Source of the DNA: Pseudomonadales bacterium
GTDB lineage: Bacteria > Pseudomonadota > Gammaproteobacteria > Pseudomonadales > Azotimanducaceae
DNA length: 33,414 nt
NCBI GenBank assembly: GCA_019090385.1
Contig: JAHRWB010000031.1
Coordinates: 1 to 33,414 of the forward strand
Direction of reading: 5' to 3'
The position numbers and the translations under genes are program-made. The notes under the pieces were generated by a model. That model saw nothing but the letters and a program-made list of their open reading frames with translations, searched no databases and was not told the DNA's origin. Positions 7,732 through 16,864 of this stretch are shown in pieces (position 1 is the stretch's first letter; each line of letters starts with the position of its first letter).

Positions 7732-9252
7732 GTGCAAGTGAAGAAGCTGCATATGAGCGCGCAATCTGCCATAAGCCGTGGTGCTTATAGGCAAGCATTT
7801 CTAATGTGCTGTCAAATAATTGAACAGCAAGCTGATTTTGCGGATGCCTGGTTTTTAAAATCTGTAGTTGCAGCAGCCCAGGGTGGAATATATCCAGCAG
7901 TGCAGTGGGCGAGAAAAGCCAGCTTGTTGGATGCCGGCAACGCCGAGTATTTGGCTCACCAGGCCCAGTATCTGAGTATGCTTAAAAGGCACAGCGAGGC
8001 TACTGTCATTGCAGACGAGTCTGGCGCTTGTAAAAATGTTGGTGCCATACAGCTCGACATACTTGCTGGCGTATATAGTAAGGCTGGAGATCACAAAAAA
8101 GCCCTGTTCGCGCTAAAAAAAGCGGTTTCAATGCAGAAAAAAAACCCATTTCTGTATTTCAATCTGGCTGCCAATTACCAAATACTAGGAAATTTTCCAC
8201 AAGCTAAACAAAATTACGAGCAAGTGATAAATTTACAGCCCGATTTCTACCGCGCTTATTGGGCTTTGTCAGGTTTTCCTAATACAGATTTTGATGCGCA
8301 TTTGCTAACGCGGCTATTGCATTTGTTGTCCGGTCCTCGCTTGGGCCCCAAAGACGAATTGATGTTGTGTCATGCCGTTGCGCGCGAATATGAGCGACGC
8401 GGTGATGCAGTTAGGGCATTTAGTTATCTGCGGCGTGGCAAATTAAAGCAGAGCCGGAAACTCGCTTATAACTTTGAAAGTGATCGGGAGATTTTTACTC
8501 GCCTGGCTAACAAGGTCACTGAGCAATCCCTGACTAGGGTGCGGCCTTCATCTCATACTCAAGCACCTATTTTTGTGGTTGGTATGCCAGGAACAGGTAT
8601 TACCTTAATGGAGGGGATTCTTGAAGGGCACAGTCAGGTGACATCCCTGGGTGAGGTACAGAATTTTGGTGCTGCGGTTAAGCGAGCAGCAAATAGCAAG
8701 GCTGATGTAGTGCTGGATGCCTCGGTCATTGATGCATTTGAGCGTACTGATTTCGATGAGGTGGGTTCGAGGTATTTGAGCAGCCTGAAGGCTTACCAGT
8801 CCCCGGGTGGCAGCGTTCGCTTTGTTAACAAGTTATCGCTGAATTTTTTCTATATAGGGCATATTCTTACCGCATTACCTGAGGCCAAAATTATTTGCAT
8901 GCGCCGAAATGCTTCAGATACTTGTCGGAGCAGTTATAAACAACTATTTGCATCAAAAAGCGCCGACTACAATTACGCTTTCAACCTGGAAGATACAGCC
9001 GAGTACTATTTGCAATTCGACCAACTAATAAGGCATTGGAGAAAATTGTTTGGTGGCCGGATTATGGAAGTAGCATACGAAGAGCTGGTAGATACACCTG
9101 AAAGCGTATCCTGGGATGTTATGAAATATTGCGGTTTGCCTTGGGAAGACGATTGTCTTAAAGGCTATAATTCCCAAAGGGCGGTATCCTGCAATGGCCC
9201 GGCCAAGGTGAGCAAGGCTATTTTTAAAACAACGGTAGATAGCTTGCTATAA
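7732..9252 (+). CDS. TPR-containing sulfotransferase, degenerate PAPS loop and short C-terminus
   Basis: A 506-residue protein with N-terminal tetratricopeptide repeats (about residues 10-235; clearest unit FLYFNLAANYQILGNFPQAK) and a C-terminal sulfotransferase domain (about 279-506). Such enzymes move sulfate from PAPS to protein tyrosines or small molecules. The 5'-phosphosulfate loop is F-V-V-G-M-P-G-T-G-I-T-L at 281-292, where the family normally has PRSGTTL: the binding Arg is Gly and one Thr is Ile. The 3'-phosphate region is recognisable as MRRNASDTCRSSYKQLF (390-406). The protein stops about 20-30 residues early, just after a KAIFKTTVDSLL segment where relatives continue with an R-W-R-x-Y helix. 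The start is GTG at 7732 with GGAGAA 12 bases upstream; ATG at 7753 is the alternative. It converges on the exporter genes. It may be weakened in activity or specialised. Confidence 0.8.
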   Translation: MQVKKLHMSAQSAISRGAYRQAFLMCCQIIEQQADFADAWFLKSVVAAAQGGIYPAVQWARKASLLDAGNAEYLAHQAQYLSMLKRHSEATVIADESGACKNVGAIQLDILAGVYSKAGDHKKALFALKKAVSMQKKNPFLYFNLAANYQILGNFPQAKQNYEQVINLQPDFYRAYWALSGFPNTDFDAHLLTRLLHLLSGPRLGPKDELMLCHAVAREYERRGDAVRAFSYLRRGKLKQSRKLAYNFESDREIFTRLANKVTEQSLTRVRPSSHTQAPIFVVGMPGTGITLMEGILEGHSQVTSLGEVQNFGAAVKRAANSKADVVLDASVIDAFERTDFDEVGSRYLSSLKAYQSPGGSVRFVNKLSLNFFYIGHILTALPEAKIICMRRNASDTCRSSYKQLFASKSADYNYAFNLEDTAEYYLQFDQLIRHWRKLFGGRIMEVAYEELVDTPESVSWDVMKYCGLPWEDDCLKGYNSQRAVSCNGPAKVSKAIFKTTVDSLL

Positions 9253-9289
9253 CTTCTTTCATATAAGCTGTTGGTGAATCTGGCCCTGG

Positions 9290-11449
9290 CTATGTTCGTA
9301 TGTGAGTCAGCTTACCCTTATGCAGTCTTAGTATTTGGTTTGCCGAATTGATTGTTTCTGGCCGGTGCGCAATGATAATCCGTGTTATTTCGAGATGTTT
9401 GATTTGTTGGGTAATTTTGGATTCATTCTCGATATCAAGATGGCTTGTGGCTTCGTCCATGAACAATATCGCGGGTTGCCGGTATAAGGCTCTGGCCAAC
9501 AGCAATCGCTGGACTTGTCCGCCGGACAAGCTGCTGCCCATATCGCCGACGAGAGTATTATATTGCATCGTCATAGTAGTGATATCTGTATGGATGGCAG
9601 CAGTATAGGCGCATTGTTCAAGTTTCGGGAAATCGGGTTCGGGATCAAAAAAGCATATGTTGTCAGCAATAGAACCTGCCAGTAGAGTGTCTCCCTGCAT
9701 AACAGCGGCGACTTGTTGGCGATAATTTTGCAGTCCAAGTTGTTTAATGTCTCGCCCATCAAGAAGAATTCGGCCAGAAGTTGGTTGCAATAATCCCAGC
9801 ATGATTTTGATGAGTGTGGTTTTCCCGCAACCGGAATCGCCAGTAATAGCAATGCAATCTCCTGCATCTATGGTAAGGCTTATATCTCGAAGTACGCTTT
9901 GTTCATTTTCATCGTAGCCAAAACAGATGTTTTCGAGTCTAATTTCACCCTTGGCAGGTGAATCTACAGGCTTACCATTACGATGTGGTTCTATCGGCTG
10001 CAGTGCAATGTCAGAGATACGTTCCAAGTGTAATTTTAACATGCGAAATTCGATGCACTGCTCCACTAGGCTGGACGCACTTTGTGTAAACTGTTGTTTA
10101 TAGGCCATAAAAGCGAGCACCATGCCGATAGATAGTTCAGTGTCTATAACCAGACCTGCCGCCAGATAGATGACGATTATATTTTCTATTCCGAAGAGCG
10201 CTTTGTTTATGGTATCAAAACCAATGCCGAGTTTGCCTAGCTGAATACCGGAATTAATAAGGTCGGCATAGTGGTTTTGCCAAATGCTGTGGCGTCGTGT
10301 TTCATTACCAAACTGTTTGATGGTTTGTATGCCTCGAATATTCTCAAGGAAATTACTTTGTTCTTTAGCCTGGGTTCGAATAGCTTTTTCTGTAGCTTGG
10401 TGAAGTGGTTGATATAATACCAGGCGGGCTAAGGTGTATAAAATCAGCGCGACTAATACCACCATGCTTAGTAGGGAGCTATAAATGAACATCATGATGA
10501 GTACTGCTATTGACATGATGCCGTCTACCAGTGTTTCTACCAATCCGGTAGTTATGCGTTCTCGGACTTCGCTCAGCGAGCCGAAACGGGAAACGATATC
10601 CCCCACATGTCGGGTTTCAAAAAATGTAAGTGGTAGGCGTAATAAGTGATGTAATAAATTTGCACCCATTTGCATATTTAACATGCTTGATAAACGTAGA
10701 ATTAACCAGCTTCTTGTGGCTTGGGTTATCACGCTGAGAAGGGTTAGCATTGCAAAGGCCAGTGCCAGCACAATTAATAATGCTTTGTCCTGACTGATGA
10801 GTACCTCATCCACTACCCACTGCATGTAGTAGGGTGAGGCGAGCGACAAACCTTGCAGTATTATAGATAGTGTAAGCAGTTTTAAGAGCGCGCTGTTTAG
10901 TCCGGTTATTTTGCTCCATAGTTGGGAGAGCCTCATGGACGGAGCGATTTTTTTTCGCTGAAAAACATTTGTTGTCGTCATTTCTAGAGCGACACCCGTA
11001 AAATGTTCACTGAATTCCGATGATGACAATGTGAGTTTGCCTAGTGCGGGGTCGTTAATAAAATATTTGTGCCCCTTAATCTGTGTTAATACAACAAAGT
11101 GAGTGAGGTCCCAGTGCAGTATGCAGGGCAGTTTTAGTTTTGATGTTTCTGAGAGCAGACATTTAAGTGGTCTGCTTGCCAGTCCCAGATTGCCCCCTAA
11201 GTCTATCAATTGCTGCAGGCTCATACCCTTTAAGTTGGTTGAAGAGCGTGCGCGCACCGCTGGCATGTTCAAGGGGTGGCCAAAATATGAAGCAACCATT
11301 GCCATACAGGCAAGTCCACACTCAGCCATCTCGGTTTGTAAAATGAGTGGTACGTTCCGGCGGCTGGAAAATTTTAAAAGCCGGGCGCTGTTGGAGTTAT
11401 TTTTGTCCTGACTTTGGTATGGCTTAGCTGCTTTAAGTGGGTTGGACAT
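9290..11449 (-). CDS. C39-peptidase-containing ABC exporter (RaxB/LagD-type)
   Basis: A 719-residue inner-membrane transporter that cleaves a leader peptide at a double-glycine-type site and exports the product. Residues about 30-160 are the C39 peptidase with an intact active site: Q38, C44 (in AECGLAC), H117 and D133. Residues about 180-460 hold six membrane segments. The nucleotide-binding domain follows: Walker A G-D-S-G-C-G-K-T at 537-544, signature LSGGQ at 641-645, Walker B ILFMDE at 661-666 and the H-loop His at 695. All catalytic elements are present, so export should be active. Its ATG overlaps the HlyD stop (TAATG at 11451-11447), which implies translational coupling. Known relatives secrete bacteriocins, microcins or sulfated RaxX. 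No substrate gene is visible in the neighbouring intergenic DNA. Confidence 0.93.
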   Translation of the reverse strand: MSNPLKAAKPYQSQDKNNSNSARLLKFSSRRNVPLILQTEMAECGLACMAMVASYFGHPLNMPAVRARSSTNLKGMSLQQLIDLGGNLGLASRPLKCLLSETSKLKLPCILHWDLTHFVVLTQIKGHKYFINDPALGKLTLSSSEFSEHFTGVALEMTTTNVFQRKKIAPSMRLSQLWSKITGLNSALLKLLTLSIILQGLSLASPYYMQWVVDEVLISQDKALLIVLALAFAMLTLLSVITQATRSWLILRLSSMLNMQMGANLLHHLLRLPLTFFETRHVGDIVSRFGSLSEVRERITTGLVETLVDGIMSIAVLIMMFIYSSLLSMVVLVALILYTLARLVLYQPLHQATEKAIRTQAKEQSNFLENIRGIQTIKQFGNETRRHSIWQNHYADLINSGIQLGKLGIGFDTINKALFGIENIIVIYLAAGLVIDTELSIGMVLAFMAYKQQFTQSASSLVEQCIEFRMLKLHLERISDIALQPIEPHRNGKPVDSPAKGEIRLENICFGYDENEQSVLRDISLTIDAGDCIAITGDSGCGKTTLIKIMLGLLQPTSGRILLDGRDIKQLGLQNYRQQVAAVMQGDTLLAGSIADNICFFDPEPDFPKLEQCAYTAAIHTDITTMTMQYNTLVGDMGSSLSGGQVQRLLLARALYRQPAILFMDEATSHLDIENESKITQQIKHLEITRIIIAHRPETINSANQILRLHKGKLTHIRT

Positions 11450-12696
11450 TAGTGCAGGTTTCCACTCAGATTATAGAAGGGGTCCAGGATCCACTGCATC
11501 AATGTCCTTTTGTCCAATATGATGTCGGTCTCTAGCAGCATGCCGCTTTTTAGCTGGAAATTTTTCCCGTATGCGTTGATGCTGTGCTGTTCCAGGCTGG
11601 CAAGCAAGCGGTAAACAGGTTCCTGCGTGTGAACGGGCAGAGTCGCTTCACCAGGTATGAACACAGCTTTGTTTACTTGTATAATCGTGCCGTCTATTGA
11701 GCCAAAACGTTGATGTGGAAAAGCGTCGAAACGCATTCTGGTGATATGGCCGGGCTGCACAAAACCCGCAGCCCGGGTAGGAAGCAGTAGCTCTGCTACC
11801 AGCTTTGCGTTTGTGGGCATGATTTTCAGCAGGGGCTGGAGGGTGGTCACCGCCTGATCTTCCAAAACTTCTACTGCACTAACCGTACCCGGGTACTCGG
11901 CAGTCACTTCATAGCGATAGGCGTCCTGAGCTTCAACTAGCCGACGGGAAAATTCTGATTTGCGATGCTGGACATCCCGGATTTTTAGTTTGTACTGTTC
12001 TGGCAGGTGATTAGCTTCGAAACTGAGCTGTTGCTGTTCATCCTGCGCTTTTAACAATACTGCCTCCAGCGATAAGACTTCCTGTTTCAGGCTTAGAACT
12101 GTTGCTTGTTTTTGCTGAAGCGCAAGGGCTGAGATGTGTCCACGTGTGTAGATTTTGCTGTATTGTGTTTGTTGTTGTTCGAGTAGCGTTAATTTTGTTT
12201 TTTGTATAGATATTTGTGCCTTGATCGAGCGTTCAGACTGACCCAGCGATTTCATTCGCTGGTTGATTCTGGTTTTTGCCTGGGTATGCATGATTAGATG
12301 TTGCTTGCTCTCTTCATTCAATAAACGGATTTGTGATTGTATTTCGTTTATTATTCTTTCACTCATATCACTGCCTGATGCCATACGACGATTAGTAACA
12401 ATGCGAAGCAGGGGCATACCCTTGTGGATAGTATCTCCTTCGCTGACGAATATATTTTGTACGCTGCCTACGCGATTTGAATAAACCCTGAGCATGCCTT
12501 TGTCCGGACGAAGATAACCCTGGACAGTTTCCTTTCTGGTGTAATGTGCTATAAAAAGAAAAAGTATAATAAGACATATAATAAGTGTTAGTGAGACGAC
12601 AGTGAGTAACATTGATATTGGTTGGGCCAGCAGAATCGTTCCATTTAGACGCTGAGACTGGAATTCCAGTACTTCTTTTCTGAATAAATCTGACAA
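11449..12696 (-). CDS. HlyD-family periplasmic adaptor (RaxA/CvaA-type)
   Basis: This membrane fusion protein links the ABC exporter to an outer-membrane channel. A GTG at 12705 would sit directly on its Shine-Dalgarno, whereas a TTG at 12696 has GGGAG at a normal distance of about 8 bases and gives the usual family N-terminus (SDLFRKEVLEFQSQRLNG). I therefore prefer TTG, for 415 residues. One membrane segment lies at about 28-50. A half-lipoyl domain follows (YLRPDKGMLRVYSNRVGSVQNI, then GDTIHKGMPLLRI). The middle is a long coiled-coil hairpin of about 140 residues, then the second lipoyl half and a beta-barrel region. It is the first gene of a two-gene operon with the exporter. No TolC-type outer-membrane gene is in the window, so a shared TolC is likely. 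Confidence 0.9.
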   Translation of the reverse strand: MSDLFRKEVLEFQSQRLNGTILLAQPISMLLTVVSLTLIICLIILFLFIAHYTRKETVQGYLRPDKGMLRVYSNRVGSVQNIFVSEGDTIHKGMPLLRIVTNRRMASGSDMSERIINEIQSQIRLLNEESKQHLIMHTQAKTRINQRMKSLGQSERSIKAQISIQKTKLTLLEQQQTQYSKIYTRGHISALALQQKQATVLSLKQEVLSLEAVLLKAQDEQQQLSFEANHLPEQYKLKIRDVQHRKSEFSRRLVEAQDAYRYEVTAEYPGTVSAVEVLEDQAVTTLQPLLKIMPTNAKLVAELLLPTRAAGFVQPGHITRMRFDAFPHQRFGSIDGTIIQVNKAVFIPGEATLPVHTQEPVYRLLASLEQHSINAYGKNFQLKSGMLLETDIILDKRTLMQWILDPFYNLSGNLH

Positions 12697-12705
12697 GTAA
12701 ATCAC

Positions 12706-13121
12706 TCCCAGTTGATAAATATTCGTGCGGTGAAGCGATAGACTGTATCTGTAATTCTGAGTGTGATTAAGCTTTGTGAGCTGACTTCCAGAAAAGTTTC
12801 ACACTCTAATATCAGGGCGCTATGCTCAGAGGGAATAGTCTGTTTTGTCTGATGGTTGGGTCGGAATTGTGTGTCAGTATCTGTTGGAATATTACCAATA
12901 TTTGTTATTAGGATATCAACAGTTTAGAGGCTTGGGGGAGGCGCGAGGGTTTTGACTACGATCACAGCACAAACGCTTGATATAGATTAAATTTCGAAAC
13001 TTCCATCTGGTTAATCAATAAATCAGGGTACCAGGTAAACCAAATGTCGGATTGTGACACTAAGGAAATAATTGGTTTGTACGGAGCAGTTAAGTGAATT
13101 GTTACAGTAAGGAGAATGCCG
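12706..13121. other. Divergent intergenic region; no precursor peptide found
   Basis: These 416 bases should hold the promoters of the exporter operon (leftward) and of the DUF1800 gene (rightward). I read both strands for a short GG-leader precursor such as RaxX. Only a 29-residue plus-strand frame (12822-12911) and a 32-residue minus-strand GTG frame (12962-13060) appear. Neither has a convincing leader or Gly-Gly site. An AT-rich stretch at about 12885-12925 could carry the leftward promoter. Confidence 0.5.
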
Positions 13122-14828
13122 ATGAGAAGTGTAGATTATAATTGTATGGCATCAGGCTTGCCTCTCCTGTGGCTGTTCTCCATCGTTTTGTTGTTGCAGG
13201 CTTGTGGTGGCGGGGGTGGAGAAAAGATAGTTACGCCATCGACTGATCCCGATATACCAGTTTCTGAAGCTGAGCTTCTTGAAGCTTCTCGTTTTGCAGC
13301 GAATGCGACTTTCGGGCTGAATTATTCACAGATTCACTCTCTGGCTCAAATGGGAACAGAAAGCTGGCTGGATGCAGAGTTCGCTAAACCTGCTAGCAGT
13401 CATCAAGCCATTGTAGGGCAGTTGCTGGGTCGTCAGGAAGCTGGCGAGTTTGATGCGCTGGAAAATAAAGACGAAATACAGTTTCTTTTTCGCCGAATGG
13501 CCTGGTGGCATCAGACGGTTGCGGGCGATGATGCACTAAGGCAGCGGGTGGCTTTTGCACTGAGCCAGATTTTTGTGGTATCAGACAAAGTTGATGCGTT
13601 AGTGATCAACCCGATCGCGTTGAGCAACTATTATGACATGTTGTCGGAAAATGCTTTCGGTAATTTTCAGGATCTCTTGATGCTGGTGGCCTTGAACCCT
13701 GCCATGGGCATATACCTGAGCCATGTGAACAATCAGAAATCAGACGATATGCGAAATACATTTCCGGATGAAAATTTTGCCCGCGAAGTAATGCAGTTAT
13801 TTAGCATAGGCCTGTTCGAGTTGGCCAATGACGGTACACGCATTACTGACGCTTCAGGTAATCCTGTTGCCACCTATACCAATGTTCAGATTCGTGAATT
13901 TGCAAAAATATTTACCGGTTTGTCCTATGGCGGCGGTCCCGATGCTTTTTTTGGTAACCCGGAGCCGTTTTTCGGAGAAGACATGGTCATGTTCGATGCA
14001 TTTCATGAAGCTGGACAAAAATCATTACTAAATGGTGTGATTGTTCCTGCCGGGCAGTCAGGTATGCAGGATATTCAACTTGCCATTGAAAACCTGTTTA
14101 ATCACCCGAATGTGGGTCCCTTTATCGGTAAACAACTGATACAGCGTCTAACCACGTCTAATCCATCGCCCGCCTATGTGGCGCGCGTGGCAAATGCATT
14201 TAATGGTGATACCAGTGGTGTACGTGGTGACATGCAGGCTGTTATACGCGCGGTACTGTTAGATCCGGAAGCCAGTGCTGATCCGGATACATCACTGTCG
14301 TTTGGTAAACTACGAGAGCCGGTTGTACGTTATGTCAGTATTCTCAGGCAATTGAACGCAAATACCTCCGACGGATTGTTATTTAATACCGGGGTTGTTG
14401 TGCAAATATTGTCCCAGCAACACCCGCTCTCAGCACCGAGTGTATTCAATTTTTTTTCACCAGGCCATTTGCCGCCAGGGGTCCTGGCTGAGGCAGGTCT
14501 CGTGGCACCGGAATTCGCAATAACCAACGCCACCTCGATCATTGGCATGACTAACCTGGTTGATGCGGGTCTTGTGGGTGATTATCTGACGGATGTGGAG
14601 CCTCCTTTTGAGCGAGCCACACTGGATTTGGGGGAATATATGCTGCTCGCTTCCGATATCCCTCAGTTGATGGATCGCCTTGATCTGGTGCTTACTTACG
14701 GAACTTTGAGTGATCAAGCTCGAAGTGCCATAGAAGACATTATCGTAGATGTAGACGATGAAAATTTTCGTGTCAGATTAGCGATTTATCTGATATTGGT
14801 TTCACCCGACTACGCTATTCAAATATAG
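13122..14828 (+). CDS. DUF1800 family lipoprotein
   Basis: A 568-residue exported protein from the ATG at 13122, which has TAAGGAG 7 bases upstream; an ATG two codons earlier is too close to that site. The N-terminus is a signal with lipobox L-L-Q-A-C followed by a glycine run, so it is predicted to be lipid-anchored. The DUF1800 pattern is clear: EASRFAANATFGLNYSQI near the start, MAWWHQTVAGDDALRQRVAFALSQI, the NFAREVMQLFSIGLFEL block, then NHPNVGPFIGKQLIQRLTTSNPSP, KLREPVVRYVSILR and a late FNFFSPGHLPPG motif. DUF1800 genes are very often paired with DUF1501 genes, as here (10 bases apart). The biochemical role of this family is not established. Assignment to the family is firm. Confidence 0.9.
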   Translation: MRSVDYNCMASGLPLLWLFSIVLLLQACGGGGGEKIVTPSTDPDIPVSEAELLEASRFAANATFGLNYSQIHSLAQMGTESWLDAEFAKPASSHQAIVGQLLGRQEAGEFDALENKDEIQFLFRRMAWWHQTVAGDDALRQRVAFALSQIFVVSDKVDALVINPIALSNYYDMLSENAFGNFQDLLMLVALNPAMGIYLSHVNNQKSDDMRNTFPDENFAREVMQLFSIGLFELANDGTRITDASGNPVATYTNVQIREFAKIFTGLSYGGGPDAFFGNPEPFFGEDMVMFDAFHEAGQKSLLNGVIVPAGQSGMQDIQLAIENLFNHPNVGPFIGKQLIQRLTTSNPSPAYVARVANAFNGDTSGVRGDMQAVIRAVLLDPEASADPDTSLSFGKLREPVVRYVSILRQLNANTSDGLLFNTGVVVQILSQQHPLSAPSVFNFFSPGHLPPGVLAEAGLVAPEFAITNATSIIGMTNLVDAGLVGDYLTDVEPPFERATLDLGEYMLLASDIPQLMDRLDLVLTYGTLSDQARSAIEDIIVDVDDENFRVRLAIYLILVSPDYAIQI

Positions 14829-14838
14829 GGGGTTGCGC

Positions 14839-16218
14839 ATGTTTTCAAGAAGGCAGTTTTTATCTCGTGGATGTGCCTTTGCTGCTGTGGGCGCGTCGGG
14901 AGTTTTGCCCTTTCATCACTTGGGTTTGACCAGGAATGCAGTGGCGGCCAATACGAGCGGCTATCGAGCACTGGTGTGTATAGTGCTGGCCGGGGGAAAT
15001 GACTCCTTTAATATGCTCGTGCCGACCGATGCTGATCAATATGGGGAGTACCAAACTATTCGAGCCGACCTGGCTCTAGATGCCAGTAGCTTGCGGGTGT
15101 TGCCGGGCACAACAGTTACAGGCAGATCTTATGGTCTGCACCCGGGCATGCCTGAGCTTGAGTCTTTGTATACGGCTGGTGAAGCCGCTTTACTGGCGAA
15201 TGTTGGCAGCTTGCAGCGTCCCTTTGACCCGGTTGCCTATGCCGCGGGCAATCTGGAAGTCCCCATGGGTCTGTTTTCTCACCTGGACCAACTGGCTCAA
15301 TGGGAAACCGCAGTGGTTGATACTCGAGTAGCACAGGGCTGGGCGGGCAGAATGGCGGATTTGATGGCTGGTGAAAATATGATGAATGGTATTTCCATGA
15401 ACATATCGCTTTCGGGAACCAATATTTATCAGAGTGGTGATCAGGCCTCACCGTATAGTATCGAATCCAGTGGCAATGGTGCGCCAGGCATCAATGCTTA
15501 CGATGACGGCACAGAATTTGGTGATTTTCGTAAACGTATGATCGATGATCTGCTGGCAACACAATACGAACACCCTTTTCGGCGTGAATACGCCCAGCGT
15601 TTACGTGGTGCTATCGATGCACAAGGTGTTTTTGTGAGTGCCATAGAGTCCGTTGAGCCTCCTGCGACATTTTTTTCGGCCAATGAGTTCTCACAGGGCT
15701 TACGTCAAATCGCACGCACAATTTCTGTCCGGGATTTACTGGGTGTTAAGCGTCAGACCTTTTATCTGGTCCTGGGTGGTTGGGATCATCATGATGAAGT
15801 TTTGGATAACCAGGCCCGATTATTACCTTTGGTGAGTGCGGGCTTGCAAGAGTTTCGAAATGCGATGGTAGAAATGGAGGTGTTTGATGATGTCACTACA
15901 TTCACCATGTCAGACTTTGGTCGGACTTTGACATCCAACGGCCGTGGGTCTGACCATGGTTGGGGCGGGCACCATATTGTTATGGGTGGCAGTGTAGCGG
16001 GTGGACAAATATATGGCGAGTACCCCTTATTGTCTGCTACCAGTCCCCTGGATGTGGGGCGTGGCAGATATGCGCCGACCACGGCCATGGATGAATATTT
16101 TGCTGAACTGGCATTGTGGTTTGGTGTGGATTCATCTGAGCTGGAAAGCGTGTTACCCAATATCCGCCAGTTTTATGTGCCGGGTAGTAGTGAGCCACCA
16201 ATGGGGTTTTTTGGGTAA
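14839..16218 (+). CDS. DUF1501 family protein, Tat-exported
   Basis: A 459-residue protein from the ATG at 14839, with AGGGGG 6 bases upstream; a TTG at 14833 lies inside that site. The N-terminus has a twin-arginine signal (S-R-R-Q-F-L) followed by a hydrophobic stretch and an A-V-A-A cleavage region. Export in folded form suggests a bound cofactor or metal. DUF1501 landmarks are present: VCIVLAGGNDSFNMLVPTD, LHPGMPELESLY, LLANVGSLQRP, FSHLDQLAQWE, QGWAGRMADL, and late TMSDFGRTLTSNGRGSDHGW with GHHIVMGG. Members resemble the alkaline phosphatase/sulfatase fold, but their reaction is unknown. It forms an operon with the upstream DUF1800 gene and probably works with it in the periplasm. Confidence 0.9.
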   Translation: MFSRRQFLSRGCAFAAVGASGVLPFHHLGLTRNAVAANTSGYRALVCIVLAGGNDSFNMLVPTDADQYGEYQTIRADLALDASSLRVLPGTTVTGRSYGLHPGMPELESLYTAGEAALLANVGSLQRPFDPVAYAAGNLEVPMGLFSHLDQLAQWETAVVDTRVAQGWAGRMADLMAGENMMNGISMNISLSGTNIYQSGDQASPYSIESSGNGAPGINAYDDGTEFGDFRKRMIDDLLATQYEHPFRREYAQRLRGAIDAQGVFVSAIESVEPPATFFSANEFSQGLRQIARTISVRDLLGVKRQTFYLVLGGWDHHDEVLDNQARLLPLVSAGLQEFRNAMVEMEVFDDVTTFTMSDFGRTLTSNGRGSDHGWGGHHIVMGGSVAGGQIYGEYPLLSATSPLDVGRGRYAPTTAMDEYFAELALWFGVDSSELESVLPNIRQFYVPGSSEPPMGFFG

Positions 16219-16292
16219 GTGAAGGGGTATATATTTCTATGTTCAAGGGTAAACCCATTAAGCGTTTTGGACACTAACAAATATACTACTAA

Positions 16293-16850
16293 ATGACAGA
16301 GACCCGTGGTGAGACCGACGAAATTCTTGTTAGACGATTCCAAAAAGGGGATAACCAGGCCTATGACGCTATCGTGCATCGCTATCAGGACCGAATATGT
16401 CGGTTGGCGGCGATTTGGCTATTTGATGAGCAGCGTAGCGCGGATGTCGCACAGGAAGTGTTCCTACGAGGTATAAAGGGTTTAAGGAGTTTTCGGTTTC
16501 GCTCAGCACCTTTTACCTGGCTTTATAGTACAACGAAAAATATTTGTCGAGAGCAAAATCGCATTCGTAGTACTGAGCCGATTACTTTTGAGCAGGTTGA
16601 TAAGGTATCCAGCCCGTCGATCGATATGGATAAAGCGCATGCAGCCAGAGAGATTAGGGCGCTGATTACCGAATTGCCCGAGCGGCAGCGTGAAGTTGTA
16701 TTGCTGCGAATCTTTGAAGAGTTATCTGTGCGTGAAACAGCCAAGGCCATGGGCTGCCGAGAAGGCACTGTTAAGGCCTTACTGCACAAAGCGATTAAGC
16801 AGCTGAGGTCACGCAATATTTTGGCCAGAACTGATATAGATATTTGTTAA
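16293..16850 (+). CDS. ECF-family RNA polymerase sigma factor
   Basis: A 185-residue sigma factor with only regions 2 and 4. Region 2 spans about residues 18-85 (IVHRYQDRICRLAAIWL, then DVAQEVFLRGIKGLRSFRF, then APFTWLYSTTKNICREQNR). Region 4 spans about 125-175 (ITELPERQREVVLLRIFEEL, then a helix-turn-helix ending MGCREGTVKALLHKAIKQLR). It directs polymerase to a small set of promoters, probably for envelope functions. No clear Shine-Dalgarno precedes the ATG. It follows the DUF1501 gene by 74 bases, and the next gene starts 14 bases after its stop with a likely membrane regulator. The DUF1800/DUF1501 genes may be part of its regulon, which is inference from the neighbourhood. Confidence 0.9.
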   Translation: MTETRGETDEILVRRFQKGDNQAYDAIVHRYQDRICRLAAIWLFDEQRSADVAQEVFLRGIKGLRSFRFRSAPFTWLYSTTKNICREQNRIRSTEPITFEQVDKVSSPSIDMDKAHAAREIRALITELPERQREVVLLRIFEELSVRETAKAMGCREGTVKALLHKAIKQLRSRNILARTDIDIC

Positions 16851-16864
16851 AACAAGGTGAAACC

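Noticed and set aside
9253-9289. Frameshift that would restore the missing C-terminus of the sulfotransferase
   Set aside because: None of the frames after the stop encodes the R-W-R-x-Y stretch expected in relatives, so I see a true short C-terminus rather than a broken reading frame.
12822-12911. 29-residue plus-strand frame that might be the exporter's precursor peptide
   Set aside because: It has no Gly-Gly leader site, no charged leader helix and only a weak ribosome site. It is rich in Cys and hydrophobic residues at random.
12962-13060. 32-residue minus-strand GTG frame upstream of the HlyD gene
   Set aside because: There is no Shine-Dalgarno before the GTG, no double-glycine motif, and its aromatic-rich sequence does not look like a leader peptide.
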